A stretch of 64,000 nucleotides of DNA, taken from positions 62,001 through 126,000 of the forward strand of contig CAVXKY010000009.1 of the NCBI GenBank assembly GCA_963762425.1, in the 5' to 3' direction. The notes beneath the pieces are model-generated. The model was given only the letters and a program-made list of their open reading frames with translations. It searched no databases and was not told the DNA's origin. A program made the position numbers and the translations under genes. Positions within the stretch are counted from its first letter, which is position 1, and each line of letters opens with the position of its first letter. This document shows, piece after piece, positions 1 through 10,503 of the stretch. The stretch is from REEB95 sp963762425. GTDB taxonomy: Bacteria > Pseudomonadota > Alphaproteobacteria > ATCC43930 > CGMCC-115725.

Positions 1-851
1 CGAGGAAAATCCCGATCACGGCGAAAAGCAGGGCGAAAAACGGCACTTTTTCCGCCACCGTCCCCGCCATGCTGCGCAGGATGGCCGGCAGACTGCCGAA
101 CTGCCAGCTCGTCAACGGCAGGGTCGTGAGCTGAACATCCGGCGAGGCGAAATGGCTCGGCACATACCAGTGCCAGGCGAGATAGAGGATCAGCGCCGGC
201 AAAACGGCCAGCGCGCAGCGCGACAGCGCCAAGCGGCGCGTCTCGCCCTGCGCGGGCGGCAACAACGCCGACGTCGCGGCGACGCCCAGCGCCAGCGCGA
301 CGCTGTCCGGCTTGATGCTGACCAAGGCGGCGAGGACCAGCGCCAGCAGGCCGGTGTCCTTCTTTCCGGCGCGGCGGGCGGCGAGAAAACCGGCGCAGGC
401 CAGCGCCACCGCGACCGAAGGCTCGCCATAGCCCGACAGGTCGTAGCGCGGCGCGAAGCCGGGATTGAACGCGGTCGCGAGCAGCACGCCCAGCGCCAAG
501 GATCCCCAGGATGGAACCGCGCCGGGATCGTCCTCGCTCTTCGCCGCCAGCCGCGCCAGCAGCAATCCCGCGGCCAGTTGCAGCACCAGGTTGAAACCGA
601 TCAAGGCATTGGCGGGAAAGCCGGGCATCGCCAGCGAAGCGACGAACGTGGCCAATTGCTGGTTATAGGGCGCGGCGGGCAGGAAGGAATACGCGTCGGG
701 ACGCCCATCCGCCGGAAAAAATCCGTGATCGGCGAGATAGGCGGCGTTGGGCAGAAGGTTGAGGAAGGTGTCGGGCTGGCTCGGCCGCGCGCTCGCCATC
801 ACCGCCAGAAGCGGCAAGGCCAGCAGGAGAATGCGCCCGATGCCGCGCCAT
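1..851 (-). CDS. polytopic membrane protein, 3' end outside window (GT-C-like, unassigned)
   Basis: The minus-strand frame is open from about position 840 to the left edge and encodes a very hydrophobic protein with many predicted membrane spans. An N-terminal span (ILLLALPLLAVMA) is followed by a long periplasmic-type loop containing DTFLNLLPNAAYLADHGF, then further spans. Placement of loop and helices resembles GT-C glycosyltransferases, but no catalytic signature is certain. The best start is the ATG at 851, preceded by a GGGGCGA ribosome site. That ATG lies in the frame of the upstream gene, so a one-base indel near 835-840 is needed to enter the open frame. It may form an operon with the similar upstream membrane protein. 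The coding call is firm; the function is not. Confidence 0.6.
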
Positions 852-883
852 TCGCCCCAGGCCAGTGCGCGATCCCGGCGCGA

Positions 884-2675
884 TCAATCCGGCCAGTCCC
901 AGCGCCGCCAAGATCCAGCCCGGAATACGCATCGACAGCGGCGTCGCCACGCCCCACAGCGTCAGCACCAGCGCCGCCGCGCCCCAGCCCGCGACCAACG
1001 CGATTTCGGGCGCGGCGCGGCCTCGCGACGCCAGCCGTCCCAATCCCATGAATGCGAGCGCGGCAAAACCCACGCAGGCCCAGCCGGCCAAGTCGAAAGC
1101 GGAGGGGATGAGCAGTGCGATCACGGCTTCGCGCCCGCAGTGAACCAGCCGGTAGATCTGGAAACGCGGCGAGACGAAAACCGGATCGAGCCCGGCCTTG
1201 ACCGACAGATCGAACGGCCGCCGGTCGGAAAAGGCGATGGTGCCGCACTTGGCAAGCGCTTGCGCATCCGATCCGTCGAGCGGCCCGTCGCCCGTGACGA
1301 AATGCGACCACAGCCTGTCGGCCGACAGGCTGTCCGCCAGTTGACGATAGTCCGGCGTGAACGCCACCGGTTGCTGCGAGGCATAGGTGAAGAGCGAAGG
1401 CACGAAGGCCTCGCGCCGGGCGATCGCCAGCACCGGGAGATGGACCAGCGGCGTCGCCTCGGCATGGATATCTTCGCCGGGATAGGCCACGGCCAGGCAG
1501 CCGCCTTCCGGCAGAAGGTCGAGGCCGGGCAGGATTTCGGCATAGACACGGCCGCTCGCTTGCCAGCTGGTTGCGACCATGCCGAGCCGCAGCACCAGCA
1601 TCGCCAATGCCGCGCCGAAGAACACGCGTTGCAACGAGCGCGACGGCGCCTGCCAGGTGCTGCCGCCGATCAGCAGCAAGGCCATCACCAGCGGCAGGCG
1701 GTGGTCGGCGCTGGTGGCGCCGAACAGCGTGCTCGGCATGAGGAGATAAAGCGCCGCAAGCACGATCAGCACCACTCCGATTCCGGGAGCGAGCCTTACC
1801 CAGTGCCGCCAATAGGCCAAACCCATGCCGAGCAATGCCGCGGCGAAGCAGGCGATATCGGCCGGACGGCTATAGGCGTCGAACACGTTGAACAGCAGAT
1901 CGAGTTTGCGCACCGGCCGGGCGAATTGGATTCCGAACGCCGCCATCCCGGCCGAACCGTGCAGCGGGATGAATATCATCGCGAACAGCGCGAGCGGCGG
2001 CAGCAGGGGCAAGAAGGCGACGAGCAGCGCGCGCGCGGCCGCGAGCGGGGATGCATGCTCGCGCCGCAGCATTGCCGCTTCGTAACTCAGCACTAGCGCG
2101 CCATAGACGCCGAAGGCCATGAGATGCGCGAAATAAACCGCCAGCGCCAAAACCAGGCCGCAACCCAGCCGCCACGCCACGCCGCGCTCGCGCCACGCGG
2201 CCCAGGCGGCGAACGCCCACAAGGCCAAGCCCAGGCCGAACAGGAAATTGAGAAATCCCCAGAGCAGCAGCCGGTTGTAGATCAGCAGGAAGGCGAGACA
2301 CGGCCAAGCCGACCAGCGGCCGAACAGGACGCGGTGAAGCACCGCCACGCCCGAGGTCAGCAGGGCATAGGTTGCAACCAGGAAAAGCTTGCCCGCCCAT
2401 TCGAGCGGCATGACGTGCAAGAGCGGCGGCACCAGCGCATCCATCGCCAGATCGGGCAAGGGCCGCCAGGCCAGTTGGTAGAATTGCCGGAGCACCGGCG
2501 CGTGATCGAGATTGGCCAGCAGATACATGCGCGCCAGATGATTGGGATAATCGAGCAGCGGCGGCAACGCGGTCAGCGCCAGCGGCGCGCACACCAGCGC
2601 CAACAGCGCCAAAAACAGCGGGACGAAGGCCCGGAACGGCAAATCCGCCAGATTGATTCCGTCCCGGGTCGGCAT
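884..2675 (-). CDS. polytopic membrane protein, about 600 aa, function unknown
   Basis: Long hydrophobic protein with around a dozen predicted membrane spans. An early loop, LLDYPNHLARMYLLANLDH, is followed by helices, and a soluble region of about 150 residues (GLDLLPEGGCLAVAYPG and onward) precedes three C-terminal spans. This architecture recalls GT-C-type glycosyltransferases, but I recognise no family. The start at 2675 is chosen because AAGAAGGAAAA lies just upstream of that ATG; a longer reading from 2720 lacks such a site. The literal frame runs on past a sensible C-terminus to 663 as low-quality sequence. I infer an indel just upstream of 886, where another frame supplies TGA at 884-886. 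It is divergent from lptF. Confidence 0.55.
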
Positions 2676-2814
2676 CCGATTTTCCTTCTTGAGACGGCGG
2701 AGATTTCCACGCCGGGGCATGGCCCGGCAAGTCGCTTGGGTTAGCCGCTTGGCGAGCCTCGAATCACCTCCCCTTGGGCCTTCTTAGCCCTAGGCTGGGC
2801 TATCGCCCGCCACC

Positions 2815-2820
2815 TATAAT
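2815..2820 (+). promoter_or_regulatory. candidate -10 element of lptF, possible leaderless transcript
   Basis: A perfect TATAAT ends 8 bases before the lptF ATG at 2829, so a start site at normal distance would fall on or next to the ATG. No Shine-Dalgarno sequence is visible between them, and no convincing -35 is seen. The gap between the divergent genes is only about 150 bases. Confidence 0.35.
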
Positions 2821-2828
2821 CCACGGTC

Positions 2829-3935
2829 ATGGACCGGTTGACACGTTATGTTCTCCGCCAATCGCTGATGGTCGCGCTTTCCGTCGCGGTGGTATTCAGC
2901 GCCGCGGTCTGGCTGCTGCAATCCCTTCGATTGATCGACCTGATCGTCAATCGCGGCCTTTCGGTCAGCCTTTTCCTCTATCTCGCCGTCCTGATCCTGC
3001 CGCGCTTCATCGACGTGGTGCTGCCGATCGCGGTCTTCACCGCGGTGTTGTTCGTCTATTGCAAGCTGATCGCCGAGAGCGAGCTGGTGGTGATGCGCGC
3101 CTCGGGAATGAGCCAATGGGCGCTGGCCAAGCCGGCCTTGATGGTGGGATTGGCGGGGACGGTGACGCTCTATGCGCTATCGTTCTATTTCCTGCCGACC
3201 GCCAATCGCGCCTTCAAGGATCTGGAATTCCAGATCCGCAACAAATACGCCTCGGTGCTGATCCAGGAAGGCGTGTTCAACACGCTGTCGGACACTCTGA
3301 TGATCTACATCAAGGGCCGCGACACCAACGGCGACTTGACCAGCCTGCTGATCCAGGATTCGAACGACCGGAACAAGCCCGTCACCATCTTCGCCGAGCG
3401 CGGCGCCATCGTCGATACCTCCGAAGGCCCGCACATCGTGCTCGACAACGGCATCCGCCAGCAATACGAGCTTGAAACCGGGAAACTGTCGTCTCTCAGC
3501 TTCGAGAAATACACCCTCGATCTTTCCGGCATCAAGGGCGATGTGGAAACACGCGACCGCCAGCCGGGCGAGCTCTATATCAACGAGCTGTTGCGGCGTA
3601 AAAACGGGGCGCGCAATCCTGCGCTGATCGTCGAGCTGAACATGCGGTTGGCGGGTCCGCTGGCGGCGCTGGCGATGGCGGCGTTGCCGGTGCTTTGCCT
3701 GTTGCCGGGCGATTTCAACCGGCGCGGACAGTCCCGGCGGATTCTTCTGGCCATCGTGCTGGCATTGGCGCTCGAGATCGTCGACGTCGGGTTCAAGAAT
3801 CTCGCCGGACGTTCCGATCTGGTCATCCCGCTGCTCTATGCCAATGTGCTGTCGCCTTTGGTCGCTGCCTGGTGGCTGCTGGGGCGCAGCGGCAAAGGCG
3901 CGCGCTGGCGCACATCCGCCAAGCCCGCCCAGTAG
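2829..3935 (+). CDS. lptF: LPS export ABC transporter permease LptF
   Basis: LptF forms, with LptG, the inner-membrane permease pair that is powered by LptB and extracts lipopolysaccharide for the Lpt bridge. The 368-residue product has the YjgP/YjgQ layout: N-terminal MDRLTRYVLRQSLM and paired membrane spans, a periplasmic beta-jellyroll-like middle (about residues 130-265), and C-terminal spans beginning near LNMRLAGPLAALAMAALP. The NMRLAGPLA stretch with its arginine is typical of the family. It lies 8 bases upstream of lptG, and lptD follows, so the three form an LPS-export operon. Length is normal for the family. Confidence 0.93.
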   Translation: MDRLTRYVLRQSLMVALSVAVVFSAAVWLLQSLRLIDLIVNRGLSVSLFLYLAVLILPRFIDVVLPIAVFTAVLFVYCKLIAESELVVMRASGMSQWALAKPALMVGLAGTVTLYALSFYFLPTANRAFKDLEFQIRNKYASVLIQEGVFNTLSDTLMIYIKGRDTNGDLTSLLIQDSNDRNKPVTIFAERGAIVDTSEGPHIVLDNGIRQQYELETGKLSSLSFEKYTLDLSGIKGDVETRDRQPGELYINELLRRKNGARNPALIVELNMRLAGPLAALAMAALPVLCLLPGDFNRRGQSRRILLAIVLALALEIVDVGFKNLAGRSDLVIPLLYANVLSPLVAAWWLLGRSGKGARWRTSAKPAQ

Positions 3936-3943
3936 GAATCGCC

Positions 3944-5041
3944 ATGTCGCCCTGGATGACGCTCTTCCGCTATATCGCCCGGCAGTTTTTCATCTGGTGC
4001 AGCGGCGTTTTCCTGGCCATGGTGTCGATCATCTTTTTGCTCGATTACGTCGAATTGATCCGCCGTTCCGGCAATCGGCCCGAGGCGACGTTGGGCGTGC
4101 TGCTTGAACTTGCGGCGCTGAAGCAGCCCTATATGGCGCAGCAGATTTTGCCCTTCGCCATCCTGTTCGGCACGATGATGGCGTTTTGGCGCATGACGCG
4201 CAGTCATGAGCTGGTGGTGGCGCGGGCATCCGGCATCTCGGTCTGGCAGTTTCTGACGCCGCCCCTCACCGGCGCTTTTCTCATCGGCGTCGTTGCCGTG
4301 ATGTTGTTCAATCCGATCGCCTCGGTGACGCAGGCAAGCTACGAGAATTTGGAGAATCGCGTGCTGCGCGGCGGCGACCAGAAATTCACGCTGTCGAGCA
4401 CCGGCTTATGGCTTCGGCAAAGCGACGACGCGGGCAACCCTTCGATCATCCACGCGCAGCGCTTTATCGTCGGCGAGAAGACGCTGACCGATGTCATGTT
4501 CTTGTTCCTCACCGGCGAGACGACTTTGAGCGAGCGCATCGACGCCAAGGAAGCGCTGCTTGGCCCCAACAGCTGGACTGTGAAGAACGGCAGTGAATGG
4601 GAGCCCGGCAAACCACCGCGGCCCTTCGACAGCGTCACGATCCCGACCAACCTGACGCCGGCCAAAATCCAGGACAGTTTCGCCCCGCCCGAGACCATGT
4701 CGTTCTGGGAGCTGCCGGGCTTCATCCGGCTCTTGGAAGCCTCGGGTTTTTCCTCGCAACGCCACCGCCTCTATTTCGACGCCCTGTTGGCGCGCCCCTT
4801 CCTGCTGGCGGCCATGGTGCTGGTGGCCGCCAGCTTCAGCCTGCGCAGGCAACGCGCCGGGGGCGCCACCCTGATGATCGGCGCCGGCATTGCCAGCGGC
4901 TTCTTGCTGTATTTTCTCTCGGACGTGGTCTTCGCCCTCGGATTGTCCTCCACCATCCCGACCTTGCTGGCCGCCTGGACGCCGACCGGCGTGAGTTGGC
5001 TCGTCGGCGCCAGCCTGCTGCTGCATCTCGAAGACGGCTGA
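3944..5041 (+). CDS. lptG: LPS export ABC transporter permease LptG
   Basis: Second permease of the LPS exporter, partner of LptF. The ATG at 3944 gives a 365-residue protein starting MSPWMTLFRYIARQF, typical of alphaproteobacterial LptG. The frame is open further upstream, but that part is an out-of-frame shadow of lptF. Spans occur near the N-terminus (FLAMVSIIFLLDYVELI), after residue 60 and in the C-terminal third. The periplasmic domain in between contains the expected beta-rich segment (WLRQSDDAGNPSIIHAQRF). LRRQRAGGATLMIGAGI corresponds to the conserved cytoplasmic turn before the last helices. The gene is separated from lptD by two bases. Confidence 0.93.
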   Translation: MSPWMTLFRYIARQFFIWCSGVFLAMVSIIFLLDYVELIRRSGNRPEATLGVLLELAALKQPYMAQQILPFAILFGTMMAFWRMTRSHELVVARASGISVWQFLTPPLTGAFLIGVVAVMLFNPIASVTQASYENLENRVLRGGDQKFTLSSTGLWLRQSDDAGNPSIIHAQRFIVGEKTLTDVMFLFLTGETTLSERIDAKEALLGPNSWTVKNGSEWEPGKPPRPFDSVTIPTNLTPAKIQDSFAPPETMSFWELPGFIRLLEASGFSSQRHRLYFDALLARPFLLAAMVLVAASFSLRRQRAGGATLMIGAGIASGFLLYFLSDVVFALGLSSTIPTLLAAWTPTGVSWLVGASLLLHLEDG

Positions 5042-5043
5042 AC

Positions 5044-7260
5044 ATGACGCGGGGGGGAATATGTCTTGCGCTTGCGGCCGGGCTCGCCGTCCTCGCCCTG
5101 GCCGGCGAGGTTCGCGCCGCCGGCAATGAGGCCAGGCCCACGGCCTCGCAGCCGCTGCTCTTCACCGCCGACGAGGTGCAATACGACCAGGATCTGGGCC
5201 TGACCGTCGCCAAGGGCAATGTCGAGATCAGCGAGGGCGACCAGATCCTGCTGGCCGACACGGTCACCTATAATCAGCGCACCGACACCGTCACCGCCAC
5301 GGGCCATGTCAGCCTGATGCAGCCCACCGGTGACATCGCGTTCGCCGACTTCATGGAATTGCACGACAATCTGCGCGACGGCTTCATCAAGGACATCCGG
5401 ATATTGCTGTCGGACCGCTCGCGCATGGCGGGCAATACCGCGCGGCGCAGCGACGGCGGAACCCGCACCGAGCTTAGGCATGGCGTCTACTCGCCTTGCC
5501 AGCTGTGCCAGGACGATCCTTCGCACCCGCCGGTGTGGCAGATAAAGGCCGATCGGATCGTCGACGACAAGAACAAGGAGGTCGTCGAATATTACGGCGC
5601 GACGATGGAGATCGACGGCATCCCGGTTTTCTATACGCCCTATCTCTCGCATCCCGACCCATCGGTGAAGCGGGCCAGCGGCTTCCTGCCGCCGTCCATC
5701 GGCACGGGCAATAATCTCGGCTATCACGTCACAATCCCGTATTTCTGGGCGATCTCGGGCGACAGGGATCTGACTCTCCGCCCGCTTTTCACCACCAAGG
5801 CCGGTGACGTGCTCGACGGCGACTATCGCCAGGCCTTTGACAACGGCAGGCTCGATTACGACGGCAGTATCGGCGTCGGCAGCCGGGAAGACAGCGGCCC
5901 GCCCAACAACCCGAATCACGACGAGCAATCGGTTCGCTATCATTTGATGGGGACGAGCGTCTTCGATCTCAATCCGAATTGGCGGGCCGGGCTGGACGTG
6001 CAGCGGGAATCCGACATGACCTATATGCTGCAATATCACTTTCCGCAGCCGTCCGACTTTCTCACGAGCCATGCCTATGCCGAGGATTTCGGCCCGCGCA
6101 GCTACGGCAACATCAGCGCCTATGCGTTCCAGACCCTCAATCCCTTATCCGGCGACGGCACGCAGCCGATCGTGGCGCCGGTTGCGAACTACGACTGGGT
6201 CAGCGAGCCGGACAGGATCGGCGGCCGCTTGAGTCTGAATGGCGACCTGCTCAATTTGGAGCGCCGCAACGGACCGGAAATGCGCCGCGTGTCGGGCGGA
6301 ACGCAATGGCGCCTGCCGTTCAACGGGCCGATCGGCGACCGCTTTGTTTTCATGATCGGCACGCGTCTCGACGCCTATCAGTCCGACAACGTGCAGGTCG
6401 GGGACAGCAGCGGTTCAAATCAATCGGTGGCATCCGGCCGCGTCTTCCCGCAAGGCGCATTGCAGTGGCGCTACCCCTGGGTCCGGCACGATCCGGGCAT
6501 GAGCGAGGTGATCGAACCGATGGCGGCCTTCGTCGCCGCGCCCAATGGCGGCAACCCGGCCCAAATCCCGAACGAGGACAGCCAGGGCTACGAATTCGAC
6601 GAGACCAGCCTGTTCCGCCCCAATCGACTGCCCGGTTATGACGTCGTCGACAGCGGCCAACGCGTCGATTACGGCCTACATACCGGCCTCTACAACGACA
6701 CCTATGGCAGTTCCAACATACTCGTGGGTCAGAGCTATCGCCTGGAGAAGTCGACCCCCTTCCAGATCGGTTCCGGGCTCGAAACACAAGTCTCCGACGT
6801 GGTCGGCCGGCTTGTCGTTTCGCCGGCCGACGTGTTCGATCTGTTCTACCGCCTGCGTCTCGACCACAGCGACCTGGCGATGCGGCGGCAGGAAGCCGGT
6901 TTTAAAGGAGGGCCGTCCAGTTTGAAATTCGGCGCTTCGCTCATCTCGGTTTCGTCCATTCCCGGCCTCACGCCGCTTCAGACCGGCACGCAGGTGAGCG
7001 CTAACCTCGAGGCCGCCCTCAACCGATACTGGTCGCTGAAGCTCAATGACACGCGGAGCATCAGTTCCGGCGGCGCGACCATTTATTCCGGCGTGTCGCT
7101 CGTCTATCAGGATGATTGCTTCGCGGTTAAGACCACGGTCCAGCAATCCGGCATCCGCATCGGCAACGTCACGCCGGGCGTGGACGTCTTGCTCACCTTC
7201 GTGTTCAAGAATCTGGGCGAGGTCGATGAACAAGTGCTATCCGCGGGCGGAACCCAATAA
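5044..7260 (+). CDS. lptD: LPS-assembly protein LptD
   Basis: Outer-membrane translocon that inserts LPS into the outer leaflet together with LptE. The 738-residue product has a signal peptide ending near GEVRAAG and an N-terminal OstA/LptA-like domain at about residues 35-130, with the repeating beta pattern ADEVQYDQDLGLTVAKGNVE. The C-terminal LptD barrel domain follows. CQLCQDDPSHPPVW, YGATMEIDGIPVFYTPYLSHPDP and KRASGFLPPS are hallmark stretches of alphaproteobacterial LptD. The protein ends in a beta-strand-rich segment. Start ATG at 5044 follows lptG by two bases. The gene is intact, with no indels seen. Confidence 0.95.
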   Translation: MTRGGICLALAAGLAVLALAGEVRAAGNEARPTASQPLLFTADEVQYDQDLGLTVAKGNVEISEGDQILLADTVTYNQRTDTVTATGHVSLMQPTGDIAFADFMELHDNLRDGFIKDIRILLSDRSRMAGNTARRSDGGTRTELRHGVYSPCQLCQDDPSHPPVWQIKADRIVDDKNKEVVEYYGATMEIDGIPVFYTPYLSHPDPSVKRASGFLPPSIGTGNNLGYHVTIPYFWAISGDRDLTLRPLFTTKAGDVLDGDYRQAFDNGRLDYDGSIGVGSREDSGPPNNPNHDEQSVRYHLMGTSVFDLNPNWRAGLDVQRESDMTYMLQYHFPQPSDFLTSHAYAEDFGPRSYGNISAYAFQTLNPLSGDGTQPIVAPVANYDWVSEPDRIGGRLSLNGDLLNLERRNGPEMRRVSGGTQWRLPFNGPIGDRFVFMIGTRLDAYQSDNVQVGDSSGSNQSVASGRVFPQGALQWRYPWVRHDPGMSEVIEPMAAFVAAPNGGNPAQIPNEDSQGYEFDETSLFRPNRLPGYDVVDSGQRVDYGLHTGLYNDTYGSSNILVGQSYRLEKSTPFQIGSGLETQVSDVVGRLVVSPADVFDLFYRLRLDHSDLAMRRQEAGFKGGPSSLKFGASLISVSSIPGLTPLQTGTQVSANLEAALNRYWSLKLNDTRSISSGGATIYSGVSLVYQDDCFAVKTTVQQSGIRIGNVTPGVDVLLTFVFKNLGEVDEQVLSAGGTQ

Positions 7261-7373
7261 GCCGCCAACATCGCGGAAGCGCGGATCAGGCAGTAGGAAA
7301 CGCCATCCGAAGAGGCTATCTTGGCACCCCGCCGGGCATCCAGCCCGGGAACGAACGGATATCCTCGCCGATC

Positions 7374-8638
7374 ATGTCACGCCTGTTAGTTTGCTTGCTG
7401 CTTTTGGTCCTTGCCGCCGCTCCGGTCCGGGACGGCCTGGCCCAGGAAAGCCGCATCGTTGCCGTGGTCAACAGCGACGTCATCACCGCGGACGACGTTG
7501 CCGGCCGCCTGGTGCTGGTGATGCGCTCCTCCGATATCCCCGACACGCCGGAGAACCAGCAGCGCCTGGCCCGCGCATCCTGCGCCAAATGATCGATGAG
7601 AAGCTGGAATTGCAGGAAGCGACGCGCTTGAACGTCAAGGTCAGCGACGAGGAAATCAATGACGCGCTCGCCAACCTCGAGCAACGCAACAACATGCCGA
7701 AGGGCCAGCTTGACCAATATCTCAAACAGGCCGGCATCCCGCGCGCGACCCTCATCAGTCAGATCACCGCCTCGATCGCCTGGGGCAAGGTCATCCGCGG
7801 CCGGCTGTCTCAGGAAGTCGCGGTTTCGGACGAGGAAGTCAACGAATCGATGACCCGCATCAAGGAAGACTCCGGCAAGCCGCAGAGCCACATGGCCGAA
7901 ATCTTCCTTGCCATGGACAATCCGTCGCAGGAGGACGAAATCCAACGCCTTGCCGACAGGTTGATCGACCAGATTCGCCATGGCGCCAATTTCGCGTCCG
8001 TCGCCCAGCAATTCTCGCAATCGCCGAGCGCCGCCGCCGGCGGCGACATCGGCTGGCTCACGCCGAACCAGCTGGGGCCGCCGCTGGGCGATGCGATGGA
8101 AAAGATGAAACCGGGCGAAATGTCCTATCCCATTAAAACGCCCGCCGGTTACTACATCCTCTATGTCATCGAACGCCGGACGCCGGGATCGGTCAGCGCC
8201 GACGATACCAGGCTGTCGGTGACGCAGGTCGCCTTCCCCTACCCGCCCAACGCTACGGCCGCCGACCGCCAACGCATCCAGAACGAGGCGCAGCAGGCGT
8301 CATCCACCGCCAAGAGCTGCGGCGAATTGGCGAAAATCGGCAACGATCACGTTCCGCCCTTGCCGGTCAAGAACGCCGAGGATGTCCGGGCGGGCGACAT
8401 GAACCCGCCGGAGTTGCGTCAGCAGATTCTGCAGCTCAAGGTCGCCGAGGCCACCAAACCGGTTTCAAACCCGAGCGGTTTGGCCGTCATCATGTTGTGC
8501 GGGCGTAAGGATCCGGAGGGCGGCCTGCCGACGCGCGAGCAGGTCGAGAACAATCTGGCGCGCGAGCGCCTCGACGCGCTGGCCCGGCGTTACATGCGCA
8601 ATCTGCGCCGCGCCGCCTATATCGACGTGCGCGGATGA
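7374..8638 (+). CDS. surA: SurA-like periplasmic chaperone/peptidyl-prolyl isomerase (one frameshift)
   Basis: Periplasmic chaperone for outer-membrane proteins such as LptD. It starts MSRLLVCLLLLVLAAAPV, a signal peptide, followed by the SurA N-terminal domain (RIVAVVNSDVITADDV), a helical segment (QMIDEKLELQEATRLNVKVS) and one parvulin-type rotamase domain. In the latter, AEIFLAMDNPSQ, FSQSPSAAAGGDIGWL and GEMSYPIKTPAGYYIL are characteristic. A second rotamase domain is absent or degenerate. One base appears to be missing near 7573: restoring a C turns LARASCAK-stop into LARRILRQMIDEKL and joins both halves in frame. It overlaps pdxA by four bases. Confidence 0.88.
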
Positions 8639-9646
8639 CCGCGCCGCTCGCTCTCACCATGGGGGAGCCCGCGGGCATCGGCGGCGAAATTGCCCTGATG
8701 GCCTGGCAAAAGCGGGTTCAATCCGCCCTGCCGCCTTTTTTCATCATCGATAACCCGTCGCGGCTCGACCGGCTGGCCACGCGGCTGGGGCTGTCGGTGC
8801 CGCTGCGTCCCATCGCCCAGCCCGGGGAGGCGTCCCGGCTCTTCGCCACGTCCCTGCCGGTTCTACCGATAGAACTATCCAAGCCTTCCCAACCCGGCCA
8901 TCCCGATCCCGCCAACGCGTCGGCCGTGATCGAAGCCATCACCAAGGCGGTGGCGCTGGTCCGCTCCGGCCGCGCCGGCGGCGTCGTCACCAATCCGATC
9001 CAGAAGGAAACGCTCTATGCCGCGGGCTTCTCCTATCCCGGACACACCGAATTCCTCGGCCACCTGGCCAAGGTGAAGCACCCGGTGATGATGCTGGCGG
9101 GCCCCGAACTGCGCGTCGTGCCGGTGACCGTTCATCTCTCGCTCGCGGATGCGCTCGGCGCGTTGACGACCGGAGCCATCGTCATCGCCGGCCGCGTGAC
9201 ATCCGAGGCGCTGAAGCGCGACTTCGGCATCGAGCAGCCGCGCCTGGCGGTGGCGGCGCTCAACCCTCATGCCGGCGAGGGTGGGCGCGATGGGCCGCGA
9301 GGAGATCGAGATCATCGCCCCGGCGGTGAAAAAGCTCTCTGCTCTCGGCATCAAGGTGAGCGGCCCGGCGCCCGCCGACACGCTGTTCCATCCCGCCGCG
9401 CGCAAACGCTACGACGCGGTCATCTGCATGTATCACGACCAGGCGCTGATTCCGCTCAAGACGCTCGATTTCGAACACGGCGTCAACGTGACCCTGGGCC
9501 TGCCCTTCATCCGCACCTCGCCCGATCACGGCACCGCCACCGACATCGCCGGCAAGGGCGTCGCCAACCCGGCCAGCCTGATGGCGGCGCTGTCGCTGGC
9601 CGGAGCCATGGCCAAGCGGCACGCGGCGCTGGCGGCTTCGGCCTGA
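8635..9646 (+). CDS. pdxA: 4-hydroxythreonine-4-phosphate dehydrogenase PdxA (one frameshift)
   Basis: PdxA oxidises 4-phosphohydroxy-L-threonine in DXP-dependent pyridoxal phosphate synthesis. The protein begins TMGEPAGIGGEIAL, the family N-terminal motif. It has SYPGHTEFLGHLA with a metal-binding His, NPHAGEGG, and the C-terminal ICMYHDQALIPLK and FIRTSPDHGTATDIAGK segments with the remaining metal ligands. An extra base near 9283 (GGTGGGCGCG for GGTGGCGCG) breaks the frame exactly within the conserved NPHAGEGGAMGREE region; the rest continues in the second frame to TGA at 9644-9646. Read literally, the first frame would run on into rsmA as a false fusion. Confidence 0.9.
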
Positions 9647-9654
9647 GCGAGTCC

Positions 9655-10503
9655 TTGCCCGGACCCTTGCCGGACCTGCCGCCGCTGGGCGAGGTCATCC
9701 GGCGTTTCGGCCTCGGCGCGCGCCGGTCTCTGGGACAGAATTTCCTGCTCGATATGAACCTGACGCGGCGCATCGCCCGCGCGGCGGGATCGTTGGCGGA
9801 TTGCGACGTGGTCGAGATCGGCCCCGGCCCGGGCGGGCTGACCCGGGCTCTGCTGCTGGAAGGGGCGCGGCACGTTTTCGCCGTCGAGCGCGACGCGCGC
9901 TGCCTGCCGGCGCTCGCGGAGTTGGCCCTGGCCTTCCCCGGCCGGCTGACCGTGATGGAAGGCGACGCGCTGGAGATCGACCCGGCCCGCCTGGGATCGG
10001 CGCCGCGCAAGATCGTCGCCAACCTGCCCTACAACATCGCCACGGCGCTGCTGTTGAATTGGCTGCCGCGCATCGCCGAATTCGAGGGCTTCACCCTGAT
10101 GTTCCAGAAGGAGGTGGCCCAGCGCCTCGCCGCATCGCCGCGCACCAAGGATTACGGCAGGTTGTCGGTCATCACCCAATGGCTGGCCGAGGTCGAGCTG
10201 ATGTTCGACGTCTCGCCCAAGGCCTTCGTGCCGCCGCCCAAGGTGACCTCGACGGTGGTGCGGCTTTTGCCCCGAACACGCCCGCTCGCGCCCTGCGATA
10301 TCAAGGATTTGGAGCGCGTGACGGCGGCGGGTTTCGGACAGCGCCGCAAAATGCTGCGCCAGAGCCTGAAATCCCTGGGAGACGCGGCGAAACTGATACA
10401 AGCGGCGGGCGTGACCGAAACCGCGCGCGCCGAGGAATTGTCGGTCGAGCAGTTCTGCGATCTGGCCCGCGCGCTGGCTAATTCCCGCCGCGCAGGCGGT
10501 TGA
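9655..10503 (+). CDS. rsmA: 16S rRNA dimethyladenosine transferase RsmA/KsgA
   Basis: Methylates two adjacent adenosines in the 3' hairpin of 16S rRNA late in 30S assembly. I use the TTG at 9655 as start because it gives the usual N-terminus just before LPPLGEVIRRFGL; no ATG or GTG lies nearby in frame. Motifs visible: GARRSLGQNFLLD, the SAM-binding VVEIGPGPGGLTRALL, acidic residue in FAVERDARC, and the catalytic NLPYNIATALL. The C-terminal helical domain contains FGQRRKMLRQSLKSL. The product is 282 residues, a normal length. The 3' end overlaps the convergent gmk by 26 bases. Confidence 0.93.
   Translation: MPGPLPDLPPLGEVIRRFGLGARRSLGQNFLLDMNLTRRIARAAGSLADCDVVEIGPGPGGLTRALLLEGARHVFAVERDARCLPALAELALAFPGRLTVMEGDALEIDPARLGSAPRKIVANLPYNIATALLLNWLPRIAEFEGFTLMFQKEVAQRLAASPRTKDYGRLSVITQWLAEVELMFDVSPKAFVPPPKVTSTVVRLLPRTRPLAPCDIKDLERVTAAGFGQRRKMLRQSLKSLGDAAKLIQAAGVTETARAEELSVEQFCDLARALANSRRAGG

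Noticed and set aside
747..2096. 449-residue plus-strand frame and other long antisense frames across the window
   Set aside because: These are Arg/Gly/Gln/Pro-rich shadows of real genes on the other strand with no motifs or ribosome sites.
8635..10503. A 622-residue PdxA-RsmA fusion
   Set aside because: The PdxA C-terminal half lies in another frame and stops at 9646; RsmA has its own start region at 9655.
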